From Pseudocercospora fijiensis CIRAD86 (taxonomy: Eukaryota; Ascomycota; Dothideomycetes; Mycosphaerellales; Mycosphaerellaceae), in assembly GCF_000340215.1 (NCBI RefSeq), contig NW_006921535.1:1182483-1246482 (forward strand): a stretch of DNA of 64,000 nt, read 5' to 3'. The translations under genes and the position numbers were made by a program. Positions 44,846 to 54,418 of the stretch are shown here, in pieces (the first letter of the stretch is position 1; every line of letters starts with the position of its first letter). The notes beneath the pieces are model-generated. The model was not told the origin of the DNA and did no database searches. It saw only the letters and a program-made list of their open reading frames with translations.

Positions 44846-46591
44846 ATGACACTCACCGATCGTAAGAGCAGCGTCCAAGTGCGGCATACCAACAAAGAGC
44901 CCGAGTGGTCAAGCATTTGCAACAATGTCTTTGACCAATACCTTGACGACGACGATCTGTTTGGCTTTGGTGGGCATACGCGGGAAAGAAGCAGTTCCGA
45001 TGAGTCTGGCAATCTTTTCGACTTCTCTGGATCTAGCGAACAAAGCCATCAGACAGACGCCACTTCGCCAATACCTTCCTGGTCCGCCGAAGAGCAGCCA
45101 ATCCCTGAAGCCAAGCAGCCTAAGGCCAAAGCTCCGCTTGACTTCTGGCACAAGAAATTGAGGGCATTGGAGCAAAATGCTGCGGATTGTGAGCGACGGC
45201 AGCAGAAGCTGAGAAATGCCAAGTCACATCCAGACTTTCTGAGCCTCGGTGGCTTTCCTTCACCTCCAGCTGTACCAGGCTCGCCGACGAACCAATTAAA
45301 TTCAATCCAGCGACCAAAATCCCGAGAGCCTGGTTCAGCTGCAAACGGAAGAAGAGGACCTTCGGCCCATCGTAGCGTCACCAACCTACGCGCTGTCTCA
45401 CGTGGACGACCTGTAGGTGTTACGAAGCCACTAGCATCTGCTGCCACTACTCCTGGTGCCACCATACGAAAGCATAGCGCATCGCCCTCGAAGATGATGA
45501 CACCGTCGCGGTATCGAGCTGGTTTCAAGGACGTTTGGGCAGAGCGAATACAAGACAGTCCGAAGAAGTTTGAACTTAGACTTCCTTCAAATCACGCGAC
45601 GTTTCCAGCATCGCCCCCGCCTTCGGCCAAGTCTACCCAAGACACCTTCGCTGCTTTCGGGTCGCCTACATATCCACCTGTGCCTGGATGCGACGATCAG
45701 ATCTCACCTTTGGCGAGCACTTTCCAACAAGCTGCGCGGATACACACCCCACTTGCCTCGCCACTGCTAAGCCCTGGCAGCCATGCAAATACATCTTACT
45801 TTGAGGCTCCACTACCTCTTCCGTCCAATCCATATGTGGCAACATTGCCATTGAATGATGTCGCTCCCCTGTACCCAGATCGTGGGTCATCGCTCGCCAC
45901 CAACAAGATCCAGGAGTTCGACTTTGGCTTCTCAAGCTCCCCAGACTTGAACGATACGTGGTCGGCAGCACCATTTGCAGAACCTCCTTCAACGTCCTAC
46001 GCACCCGCAGATCCCTTTCTGGGCAATGACGACCCCTTTGGAGGTTTCAGTCATAGCCTGCTCCTCAATCAGCAGAGCCAGAACCACAACTCAGGGCTTG
46101 GTATCAGCTGCGACCCTAGCGTACTCAGCGGCAATTACACCACAGCCGTTCCAGATACCGCTGTTCTACCAACATCAGCCTTCCACACACCACTAGCAGC
46201 CTCGCCTTTCTATGTGCCATCCCTACCAAATGGTCTGCCGAACACTCCACGGGTGCGTCGAAGAGGTTCGCCCTCGCCACCAGCAACTGAATCTCGCTCA
46301 CGCCGAGCTTCTGGCTCGAGGAGAAATTCTCGACATCGGCGAACCAAGTCTGCGAGCACAACGCCTCGCCACCATCAAGGCGCCGACAAAGGCGGATTCG
46401 TGAATTTCACACCACAGGATCATGGAAAGATTCTCAACGGTGTGGCACCGTCTGGGAGTTCCAAGACTAAAGCGAGACGAGAAAAGGAAGCGGCGGACAA
46501 GAGACGACGTCTGAGCCAGGCGGCTATGAAAGCGGTAATTGAGGCTGGAGGTGATGTTGAGACTTTACAGAAGGCTGGCCTGATAGTTTGA
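44846..46591 (+). CDS. wetA: WetA conidiation/spore-maturation regulator
   Basis: 581 aa. WetA acts last in the BrlA-AbaA-WetA cascade, driving conidial wall maturation and spore-specific expression in the nucleus. The N-terminus has 'FDQYLDDDDLFGF' and an acidic/Ser-rich stretch. The middle is a long disordered Ser/Pro region with conserved islands ('PLDFWHKKLRALEQ', 'MTPSRYRAGFKDVWAERI', 'DPFGGFSHSLL'). The family-defining C-terminus (about 520-581) reads 'GGFVNFTPQDHGKILNGVAP' then 'SGSSKTKARREKEAADKRRR', a basic segment likely to bind DNA, ending 'AVIEAGGDVETLQKAGLIV'. The length is within the usual range (about 500-650). Four AbaA-type sites lie upstream. The methyltransferase gene downstream is convergent. 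Confidence 0.9.
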   Translation: MTLTDRKSSVQVRHTNKEPEWSSICNNVFDQYLDDDDLFGFGGHTRERSSSDESGNLFDFSGSSEQSHQTDATSPIPSWSAEEQPIPEAKQPKAKAPLDFWHKKLRALEQNAADCERRQQKLRNAKSHPDFLSLGGFPSPPAVPGSPTNQLNSIQRPKSREPGSAANGRRGPSAHRSVTNLRAVSRGRPVGVTKPLASAATTPGATIRKHSASPSKMMTPSRYRAGFKDVWAERIQDSPKKFELRLPSNHATFPASPPPSAKSTQDTFAAFGSPTYPPVPGCDDQISPLASTFQQAARIHTPLASPLLSPGSHANTSYFEAPLPLPSNPYVATLPLNDVAPLYPDRGSSLATNKIQEFDFGFSSSPDLNDTWSAAPFAEPPSTSYAPADPFLGNDDPFGGFSHSLLLNQQSQNHNSGLGISCDPSVLSGNYTTAVPDTAVLPTSAFHTPLAASPFYVPSLPNGLPNTPRVRRRGSPSPPATESRSRRASGSRRNSRHRRTKSASTTPRHHQGADKGGFVNFTPQDHGKILNGVAPSGSSKTKARREKEAADKRRRLSQAAMKAVIEAGGDVETLQKAGLIV

Positions 46592-46945
46592 TAATGGTTT
46601 TCTTTCTCAGCCTGGATCGTCAACGAATGTACATAGTGTCGCTTCGGGTAAGCGAAAAGATTTAATCATGGGAATGCTGTCAGGCTATCAATACCTGCAG
46701 TGCACGATTCATCCGCAGAAGCTTCGTAACACTCTTGAAACTGGATATGAATGTGCAGATCACTTGGCTGGGAAAGTGATTTGATTTTTCTTGCTTCAAT
46801 GGCAAGTACTCCTCATGTGACACAAATGTCCATTAGTAAAAGCAGCACAAGCAATTATATCCAATCTATTAATCTACACATTATCGAGTAATTAAGTAGC
46901 TCCCACATACAAACACTTACATGTGATCAAGTCATCACCAAACCA
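46592..46945. other. Intergenic region between convergent genes
   Basis: 354 bp, AT-rich, with no recognised feature; it should carry the 3' ends of wetA and the methyltransferase gene. Confidence 0.5.
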
Positions 46946-47931
46946 TCATTCCTTAAACCCAATGACCCACCCATCAACCCCAACAAACCTCGCCCCCGGA
47001 TCCTTCTCCCACATCTCCCAAAACTCCCCCAACTCCCTCAAAAACCCCCGATCTCCCTCCTCCGGCTCAACGCCATAAACAGTCAAAAACCCATTCTTCT
47101 GACTCCCCGCAAAATCCCGTTTCGCACTATACGGAGCTTCCCACGCCGCACTCCCATACTTGATCCTCTCCCACGCAAACCCAGCTTCGTGCATCCAGAG
47201 ATGATTTTTGAAGCCTGCGTCAGGATGGGCGCCTCTCTTGCGAGACCAGATGCGGTAGAGTTCCCAGTCGCGTTCGTTGGCGGGGCTGGTAGGGTGGGTG
47301 AAGAATGAATGGTTGTCGCGGGTTGAGATCAGACCGCCGGGTTTTATGAGACGGGAGATGCCTTTCAGGACGGACGGAGGGTTGGGGAGGTGGATTAGGA
47401 CTTGGTGGGAGTAGGAGATGTCGAAGGATGAGGGTTCCAGGTGTGAGAGATCGTTGGCGTCGCCGCGGAGGAAGTCCACGTTGGTTATGTTTTGGCGTTT
47501 TGCTTCGGATTTTGCGATTTGGATTGAGTCTGTGTTTTTCTATATATCAGGGGATTTGGGGGGTTTGGATTTGGAAGGTTTCTGTACCAACTTTCGTTGT
47601 ATTCAATGCCTAGGACGAATCCTTTGGGGACTTTTCGAGCCAGGTCGAGAGTTATGGATCCAGTTCCGCATCTGTAGTCGAGAGTGACTTTTAAGCAAGA
47701 ATTATTCAGGTTTCCAGCGAGGCCGTCCTACCCGACATCAATGATCCGACTATCTGGCTTGATGTAAGGGAGCAGATGAGTTGCATGCTCGTCAGCAGTC
47801 CGATGGCTGAACCAAGTACGGTCGCCCCAGACCTGTGAGGCACAACTCCAAGGTTAGCAAGAGATGCAAGTGTATTGGGCTTTTCAGTGTCGCACCGGCA
47901 TTTCTGGATCCCGTTCTTCGAGGGCCACCAT
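46946..47931 (-). CDS. SAM-dependent class I methyltransferase (UbiE-like)
   Basis: Four exons are proposed: 47896-47931, 47732-47832, 47592-47671 and 46946-47529. Introns are 63, 60 and 61 nt; the protein is 266 aa. It starts 'MVALEERDPEMP' then 'VWGDRTWFSHRTADEHATHL'. Motif I is 'IIDVGCGTGSITLDLA', split by intron 2 after the second Gly. The acidic ribose-binding strand is 'GFVLGIEYNE', then 'NVDFLRGDANDL' and 'FDISYSHQVLIHLPNP', followed by 'LKGISRLIKPGGLISTRD'. This order fits UbiE/COQ5-like small-molecule methyltransferases of fungi. The substrate is unknown. Donor 3 (GTTGGT) is weak, so the junction near 47530-47591 is the least certain part. Confidence 0.8.
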
Positions 47932-50900
47932 CTTTGCGATTCTCAGTAACACTGTTGCTGTATTCTTTATGATTCCTGAACAGACTATATATATATGGGC
48001 GCGTTCGTACTGCCCATGTTCGTCAAGCGGCCAACAGCTAGCTCCAGGTTCCATTGCCAGGACCAGCTTCAAAGTTGCGGGCAAGCAAGCTGGCAGCAGT
48101 GCACATGATCTGTGGTCGAGGCAAAAGCTCAACATCCTGTCACTTGCAGCAGGTGTCTTCTTTGGTGCGGGATGGACTTGGGGATGGTGCCGGACTCCGT
48201 TTGAACCCTGTGTCTTGTTTGATAGGATGCTTGGGACGGTGTCCGCGTCCGCGCTCTACCGATTCTACGGACTTGACAGGCGTGTCCTCAGCGTTAGATT
48301 GCCCGGTCATTGTCAGAAGCGGTAAGTACTGATATCTGGCGAAGATCCCGGTTGATAGCAGCAGCGGACGGAGGAGCAAAATGTCCGGCAAGCCTGAGAA
48401 CGTGGCCGACGCTGCCATTCTTTGTGACGAGAGTCATCTGAGAGTCTGCTGATTCTCGACATCATTGTTGATGTTCGCGGTGGCTCCTGCCTGTGCTGCT
48501 TTGTTTGGCCATAGGCAAATCCGAGCCTTGGCGTTTTTTCGTACATTTCGGGTCGAGCATTCCTGCGATTTGGCTGGAATGCCGGATCTCAAAGCTGAAG
48601 TCAGACATTATTACTTCAGACCGTTTGCATATATCGCGAATGACATGGCTGTTCAAGGTCCATCTCTTCGCCCATATAGAATTGTGCAGCAACCCGAGGG
48701 ACAACGTCGCCTTTGCCACTTTCCCTCATATGCGCAGCCAAGGACATGTATCGAGGTGTCCGTCGGAGTGCGCCTCTTATGAAGATCGCAAGTGGAAGAT
48801 GCCACCATGCGTTGACCTTTTGGCCTGTCGTAGACAGCGCGGAAGTGTAGGATGCTCTCATGGAAGGCCTTCTGACCAGGAAGGTTCGTGTAAAAGGCCC
48901 CCGAACGAAACGCACTCATCTCACTCCTAGAACACATTCTCAATACGTACTGACGCCGTGGAAGGCACCGAGCTGCCTGAATGAGGTGTGATGGACGACA
49001 AGCATTGAAGTCGTACCGACCACTAAGCGCGGGTCAAGCGCCTTTTGTGACGCTCATCCAAGTACGTGCATGCGCTACGCAGCTTCCTGTCGTGAACCGA
49101 AGGATCGTGGATCGCTTCTGGGATTTGGTCACTCCCTGTTTGCCTAGACCAGGCGATTCTCTTGACATCAACCGCTGTAATGCTGTACCTCTGCTGCTGC
49201 CGCTCGATACGACGATAGCGTTTACATGTACCAAGTACGCAGCGATTTATTGGCGACCGAACTCGCAGCGTGTTGGTTGAGGACTCTTCGAGGCCGCGTA
49301 AGCTGCTCAACAAGATAAATCAATGATGATGTATACATCTCGGGCGATTCGGCTCGGCATCGTTGGCAGCCCGCTGGATGCGGGTGGATGTTGTCGGAAT
49401 GGTGGCCCCGGAGTTTGCGGTGGACATTACTCTGCCCCGATGACCTTCTAGAGCCCGAAACATGTCGCTTTCGTTTGTTTGGGGAAGCCTTGTGCATTAG
49501 TCAAGTTACTGTTTTGAGATGCAAAGCTTGCTCTTGCCGCTTACAGGCAGGTCGAACAGGGTTGAGACCCGCGCGGCGCGATGTAAACATCCATGTTGAC
49601 ACTGACGGGGAGCAGAACCCGGAATGTCCAGCTACATATGTACATGCATATCGATGCCGCCACCCATAGGCCGGTCCGCGATTGCGTTCTTGTGCGGTTC
49701 TGGAACTGAATCCTACATCGTTTCGCCGTCGTACGAAAAGGTGATTCAAAGAAGTGCCAAGCCTTGTTATATACATGGTCTGGGAGTGCGCATGCGGCGG
49801 GAGACTGGGCACCATGGCACCGCAGCGTGGAACTTGGCAAAGGGAGTGTCTCGAAGACGGTGGGTAAGCGCAATCCGTTTGGCATGAAACGACAGCCAAC
49901 ATGATACGTACTACCATGGGCTGTTGTCAAAGGCTTCACTTCGGACAGGGAAGTTGTATTCGCCGAAACGGTAAGCAGCATATGGACCGAGCAGGCGATT
50001 AGACTCGTTCTCAATGTGCCGGGAACTGTCAGCACGTATTACTTCAGAGAAGCGAGGTGGAGCAGCAGACTTGCGTCGCGTGTTGCCTGTGCCTCGATAC
50101 ATGGGTGTCGACAGGTGCTTGTCATGTCTTCCTGGATTTGTTGTTATTATTGAAGTGATGAAGGCGGTCTGCAAAAGGCCGGCCCTGCACAGGCCGGTTG
50201 TCGGATTGACGTATGACATTGACCTATGTATACCACAGGCTTTCGTTCCCCAAGGCTTGAGATGTCAGTACTCGGTACTGAAACAACCAGGACATGCGCA
50301 GTGTCGAGTGGGCGAGGACTGGCTGACTCGTGGTCCCAACGTTTTGTGCCGTTTGACTTTCTCATCCCTCTACTGCGACTACTACAGTAGTACTACTGCC
50401 TACTTCCCGGCAGCCAGCAACACTCCACTCCTCCGCAATTGGACCCTTCATTGACGGAGCCTGCTTCCAGAGAATGCAGACCGGGTGCCAGGCCAGGCCC
50501 AAGCAGAAACATGGCCGCGGGTCCGCAAAGCTGTCATCGGCTGGTCGCGAGAGCTCTGGGAGGGAGGGAGCACGAATCGTAGGCCGGGGGCGCGATCGAA
50601 AGCAGCACAAGCAGTGCGTTTCCTATTTCGCGCACACCATCTGGCTTCTGGGGGGGAGGAGGAGGAGGAGGAGGTGTGCGACAGCAGGCGGGAGTGCAGT
50701 AGTCCGGACGTGCGCGTTAAGAGGGCAGCAGGCTCGATCGAAGATGCCGACATGCCACGCCCCGGTTCTGCAGCGGACAGCGGGAACAAACGACCACATG
50801 CTCATCGTGTGCAGCGTCGGCGGCAAGGCACATCCTGGCTGGCTGAGCGGAAGAAGCGCGAGTGCTTGTGCGGCAAATGGGAAGGCTAAGCGTAAGCCCT

Positions 50901-51334
50901 TGCAAAGTCGATCGTAGCTTAAACCTCGCTGAGGTCTAGTCGGTGGCACTGGAGAGCGCGTGAACTCCAGAGAGTTCTCCGGTCGATCGAGTGTGTAGCA
51001 TGAGCATGCGCATGTGTATCATCTGCACTTCCTCTCCTTCTCCCTCTGTGCCTCGCTCTCCTCCTCCACCCCTCGCCGTCTGACCACCTGCCTCACCGCC
51101 CGCGCGGCCATGGCTCTGCACCTGCATCTGCATCGATCGGACCTGCTGAGCGGACCTGCTGCAGACTAGTTCTAGCCTTTTCTTTCCTGCTACCACATCC
51201 ACAGACAGTCGCTACCTGCTTGGAGCACGACGGACGGCGGAGGAATTGCCTGGCACTGGCACTGGCACTGGCACTGGCACTGGCACCGGCTTCCCAACCC
51301 CTCCACCTCCACCTCCACCTCCGCCATCACCACC
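47932..51334. other. 3.4-kb region without recognisable genes
   Basis: Many short overlapping ORFs on both strands (largest about 165 codons, 49541-50035 minus) show no domain or family resemblance. The GC content is ordinary, and there is no RIP signature and no transposon homology. Low-complexity pieces are a GGA run (about 50650-50676), long pyrimidine tracts (about 51028-51075), and TGGCAC and CCTCCA repeats next to the HMT1 start. It may be a long promoter and 5' leader of HMT1, or hold non-coding RNA or unrecognised lineage-specific genes. Confidence 0.4.
51251..51286 (+). repeat. TGGCAC hexamer x6 in the HMT1 leader
   Basis: Six perfect tandem copies lie 49 bp before the HMT1 ATG, followed by a CCTCCA-type repeat at about 51300-51323. 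They probably sit in the 5' untranslated leader, and copy number may vary between strains. Confidence 0.85.
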
Positions 51335-54300
51335 ATGGCGCACAGCTCGGCGCCGCCCTGGGTGTCCAATCCTGTGGCCCAGGCTCTGCTCAACTACGTC
51401 CAGATCGCCTACCCCATCGTCCTACTAATCACCTACCTCGTCACCTTCACCGTCCACAGCATCGCCTCAGCGCGTAATGATAATGACCAACCCCACCATG
51501 CAGAGCAGCTGGGCCCTGGAGGCAAACCGCTACCCAAGAAGAAACACAACCAACCCAAGAAAGAGAGGGATATACCGAGTGGCTATGACTTCAGCAGATC
51601 GAGGAAGCTGCTCTTCGAATGGCTGCAAGTCGCCGTCATCCTCTCACTAGCCGCCAACGTCGTAGTTGTGGTAACCCATGCTATTGTCGCTCGCGATGAA
51701 GGCTGGTGGTGCGGACAAGCACCGACAGTAAGTTCGGACATGTGGCCTGGCGCAGAATCTCACTTGCTAACGGCACAGATCTATCTGGTGGGCTCATTCA
51801 TGGTCTATGTCCTGTTGCTCGTTCACATGATAGACTCGACACCCTCGCCTGCCATTGCTCACTTTGTCACATGGATTGTTGCCGCGCTGATGGAGCTCAT
51901 CCTCCTTGGCGCCTCTTTCGCATTGTATACATCTGAGCATCGTGAGCCTAAGGCCCACCATCCCCCTGGCGGAGAGTTGCGAAGAGACATGACCGAGTGG
52001 GAAATCACGGAAGTGACGATCGATCTCATCCGCATACTCGCCGTCTTTGCCCTCGTTGCCTTTTATGCCTTGTTCGTGTATTTGCAAGGATTCAACAAGA
52101 AGCGACCCGAGACACCACAGGACTCTGAGACCACAGCCCTTCTCACCAATGGCCATACTGGTAATGGACATGCCACAGGAGCCACCAATGGATATGGCAC
52201 CGCGAATGGAAAGCCTAACGGAGCTGCTACCCATACTCATGATGATGATGCTCCAGCTGGTTGGGAGAAACCCAAGTCTACCCCAAGCCGCAGCTGGTGG
52301 GAGTACATTCGAGCGTATGCTATCTTCACGCCGTATATATGGCCCGCAAAAGACAGGAAGCTGCAGATCAATTTCGTCATCTGCTTTATCATTGTCTTCC
52401 TGCAACGCGGCATCCAAATTCTCGTGCCAATCCAGGTCGGACGCATCACCGACATTTTGGCAGGAGGCGACAACGGGGTAGTGTACATGCCGTGGCTTGC
52501 GATTGGCCTCTACGTGCTTTACCGGCTATTCCAAGGAGGGAACGGCCTTCTCGGTGCAGCCAGACAAGTGTTGTGGATTCCCATTGAGCAGTACTCGTAT
52601 CGAGAGCTGTCTGTGGCTGCATTTGAGCACGTCCACATGCTCAGTCTCGAATTCCATCTTGGCAAGAAGACTGGCGAAGTACTGTCCGCCCTAGGCAAAG
52701 GCGCGTCCTTGAACACCTTCCTGGAATCCGTCACCTTTAACGTACTACCCATGCTCATTGATCTCGGCGCAGCTTTCGTCTACTTTCTGGTAGATTTCGA
52801 CGCCTACTATGCCCTTGTGATCGCTGTGGTCACTTTTTGGTATATCTACATCACGATCCGCATGGCTTCCTGGCGTGCAGAGATTCGTCGCCAGGCCACG
52901 AACGCAAGCCGAGAAGAAGACGCCGTCAAGAACGACTCAATGATGTCTTACGAGACTGTCAAATATTTCAATGCCGAAGATTATGAGTTCAACAGATACC
53001 GAGAAGCTGTGAACAAATTTCAGAAAGCCGAATACCTTGTCACCTTCTCCCTGGCTTTGATGAATACAATTCAGAATCTGGTCTTCATGCTCGGCTTGAT
53101 TGTAGCGAGCTTCATTGCAGCCTACCAAGTGACGACCGGAGTGCTGAAAGTGGGAAGGTTCGTCACACTGTTGACGTACCTGACCCAACTCCAAGGCCCG
53201 CTCAATTTCTTTGGCACGTTCTACCGCATGATCCAGAACAATATGATCAACGCAGAGCGCATGCTGGAGCTGTTCAAGGAAAAGCCAACTGTGGAGGACA
53301 AACCAGATGCACAACCTCTGGAAAGGTGTGAGGGTGAAATAAGCTATACTGATATTCACTTCTCTTATGACAATCGCAAGCCTGCGCTGCAAGGCCTTAA
53401 GTTTGTCTGCAAGCCTGGTACGACGACGGCGCTGGTTGGCGAGTCTGGCGGCGGCAAGTCGACCATCTTCCGTCTCCTTTTCAGGTTTTACAACACCCAG
53501 TCTGGCAGCATCCGAATCGATGGACACGATGTGGAGAGCGTCACAATTGACAGCTTGCGAAAACACATTGGCGTCGTACCTCAAGACACTGTTCTGTTCA
53601 ACGAGTCGCTCATGTACAATTTGAAGTACGCCCGGCAAACCGCGACGGACGAGGAGGTTTACGAGGCATGCAGAGCTGCTAGCATACATGACAAGATCAT
53701 GGGCTTCCCGGACAAGTATGAAACCAAAGTCGGTGAGCGAGGACTTCGATTATCGGGAGGCGAGAAGCAACGTGTCGCCATCGCCCGAACGATTATCAAA
53801 AATCCACGCATCATCTTGTTGGATGAAGCAACGGCAGCACTTGACACTGAGACGGAGGAACACATCCAAGAAGCCCTTCAGACTCTTGCAAGAGGCCGCA
53901 CTATGCTCGTCATTGCCCATCGTCTCAGCACCATCACCATGTGCGACCAGATTCTAGTCCTGCACCAAGGTCAGGTGGTCGAAGAAGGTACACATCTTGA
54001 GCTTTTGGCGAAAAGAGGTCGATATGCGGGGATGTGGAAAAAGCAGGTCCGTGCACAGCGTGCGGCAGAAGAAGCAAAAGTGCTCAAAGACAAAGCTGAT
54101 CGACTTAGACGTGAAAGTATGGACAGCAGCGCGACACGTGCTCGTAATGGCATGGATGAGGAGACGCCGCCTAGTAGCGACGAGGACGATCAGGCGCGTA
54201 ACAAACAGCCTGTGGATGGCAGTGACTTTCAGCGGGCACTCTCGTTATCACCCAAGTCTGCGATACCACAGGCGCAAATATCCTCGGTGCTTGGAGGAAA

Positions 54301-54418
54301 AGATACCGGAACAGATACGCGAGCGGTACAGGAAGCCTTACGGAGCGGTACAGTGCGATCTCCTTCACCTGTTGTAGAGGAGGAGCAATCAGCGAGGAAG
54401 CCGCCAGGTCACCCTTAG
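51335..54418 (+). CDS. hmt1: ABC transporter of the HMT1/ABCB6 type (vacuolar heavy-metal tolerance)
   Basis: Half-size ABC transporter; fission-yeast Hmt1 moves phytochelatin/glutathione-metal complexes into the vacuole. The continuous ORF is 1,027 aa, but 51728-51778 is very probably a 51-nt in-frame intron (GTAAGT, TGCTAAC, CAG), leaving 1,010 aa. An N-terminal extra domain of about five transmembrane helices (about 20-255) is followed by an Asn/Thr/Gly-rich linker and a six-helix ABC membrane domain (about 340-635). The nucleotide-binding domain has Walker A 'GESGGGKST' (about 702), Q-loop 'VVPQDTVLF', signature 'LSGGEKQR' (about 806), Walker B 'ILLDEATAALD' (about 827) and the H-loop 'VIAHR' (about 860). 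A charged Ser-rich tail of about 120 residues follows. The ATG sits in a strong CACCATGG context. Substrate is inferred from family. Confidence 0.9.
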   Translation: MAHSSAPPWVSNPVAQALLNYVQIAYPIVLLITYLVTFTVHSIASARNDNDQPHHAEQLGPGGKPLPKKKHNQPKKERDIPSGYDFSRSRKLLFEWLQVAVILSLAANVVVVVTHAIVARDEGWWCGQAPTVSSDMWPGAESHLLTAQIYLVGSFMVYVLLLVHMIDSTPSPAIAHFVTWIVAALMELILLGASFALYTSEHREPKAHHPPGGELRRDMTEWEITEVTIDLIRILAVFALVAFYALFVYLQGFNKKRPETPQDSETTALLTNGHTGNGHATGATNGYGTANGKPNGAATHTHDDDAPAGWEKPKSTPSRSWWEYIRAYAIFTPYIWPAKDRKLQINFVICFIIVFLQRGIQILVPIQVGRITDILAGGDNGVVYMPWLAIGLYVLYRLFQGGNGLLGAARQVLWIPIEQYSYRELSVAAFEHVHMLSLEFHLGKKTGEVLSALGKGASLNTFLESVTFNVLPMLIDLGAAFVYFLVDFDAYYALVIAVVTFWYIYITIRMASWRAEIRRQATNASREEDAVKNDSMMSYETVKYFNAEDYEFNRYREAVNKFQKAEYLVTFSLALMNTIQNLVFMLGLIVASFIAAYQVTTGVLKVGRFVTLLTYLTQLQGPLNFFGTFYRMIQNNMINAERMLELFKEKPTVEDKPDAQPLERCEGEISYTDIHFSYDNRKPALQGLKFVCKPGTTTALVGESGGGKSTIFRLLFRFYNTQSGSIRIDGHDVESVTIDSLRKHIGVVPQDTVLFNESLMYNLKYARQTATDEEVYEACRAASIHDKIMGFPDKYETKVGERGLRLSGGEKQRVAIARTIIKNPRIILLDEATAALDTETEEHIQEALQTLARGRTMLVIAHRLSTITMCDQILVLHQGQVVEEGTHLELLAKRGRYAGMWKKQVRAQRAAEEAKVLKDKADRLRRESMDSSATRARNGMDEETPPSSDEDDQARNKQPVDGSDFQRALSLSPKSAIPQAQISSVLGGKDTGTDTRAVQEALRSGTVRSPSPVVEEEQSARKPPGHP
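51728..51778 (+). other. Probable in-frame intron of HMT1
   Basis: Donor GTAAGT, consensus branch site TGCTAAC ending 7 nt before the CAG acceptor, length 51 (divisible by 3) and no in-frame stop. Splicing joins 'GQAPT' to 'IYLVGSFMVY' and removes 17 polar residues just before a membrane helix. Confidence 0.75.

Noticed and set aside
21083..47931. Possible secondary-metabolite cluster (GMC oxidase, methyltransferase, transporters)
   Set aside because: No PKS, NRPS, terpene synthase or pathway regulator is present, and the genes are scattered among housekeeping genes.
51251..51286. TGGCAC array as a possible CRISPR-like repeat
   Set aside because: It has no spacers; it is a simple hexamer microsatellite in a eukaryotic leader.
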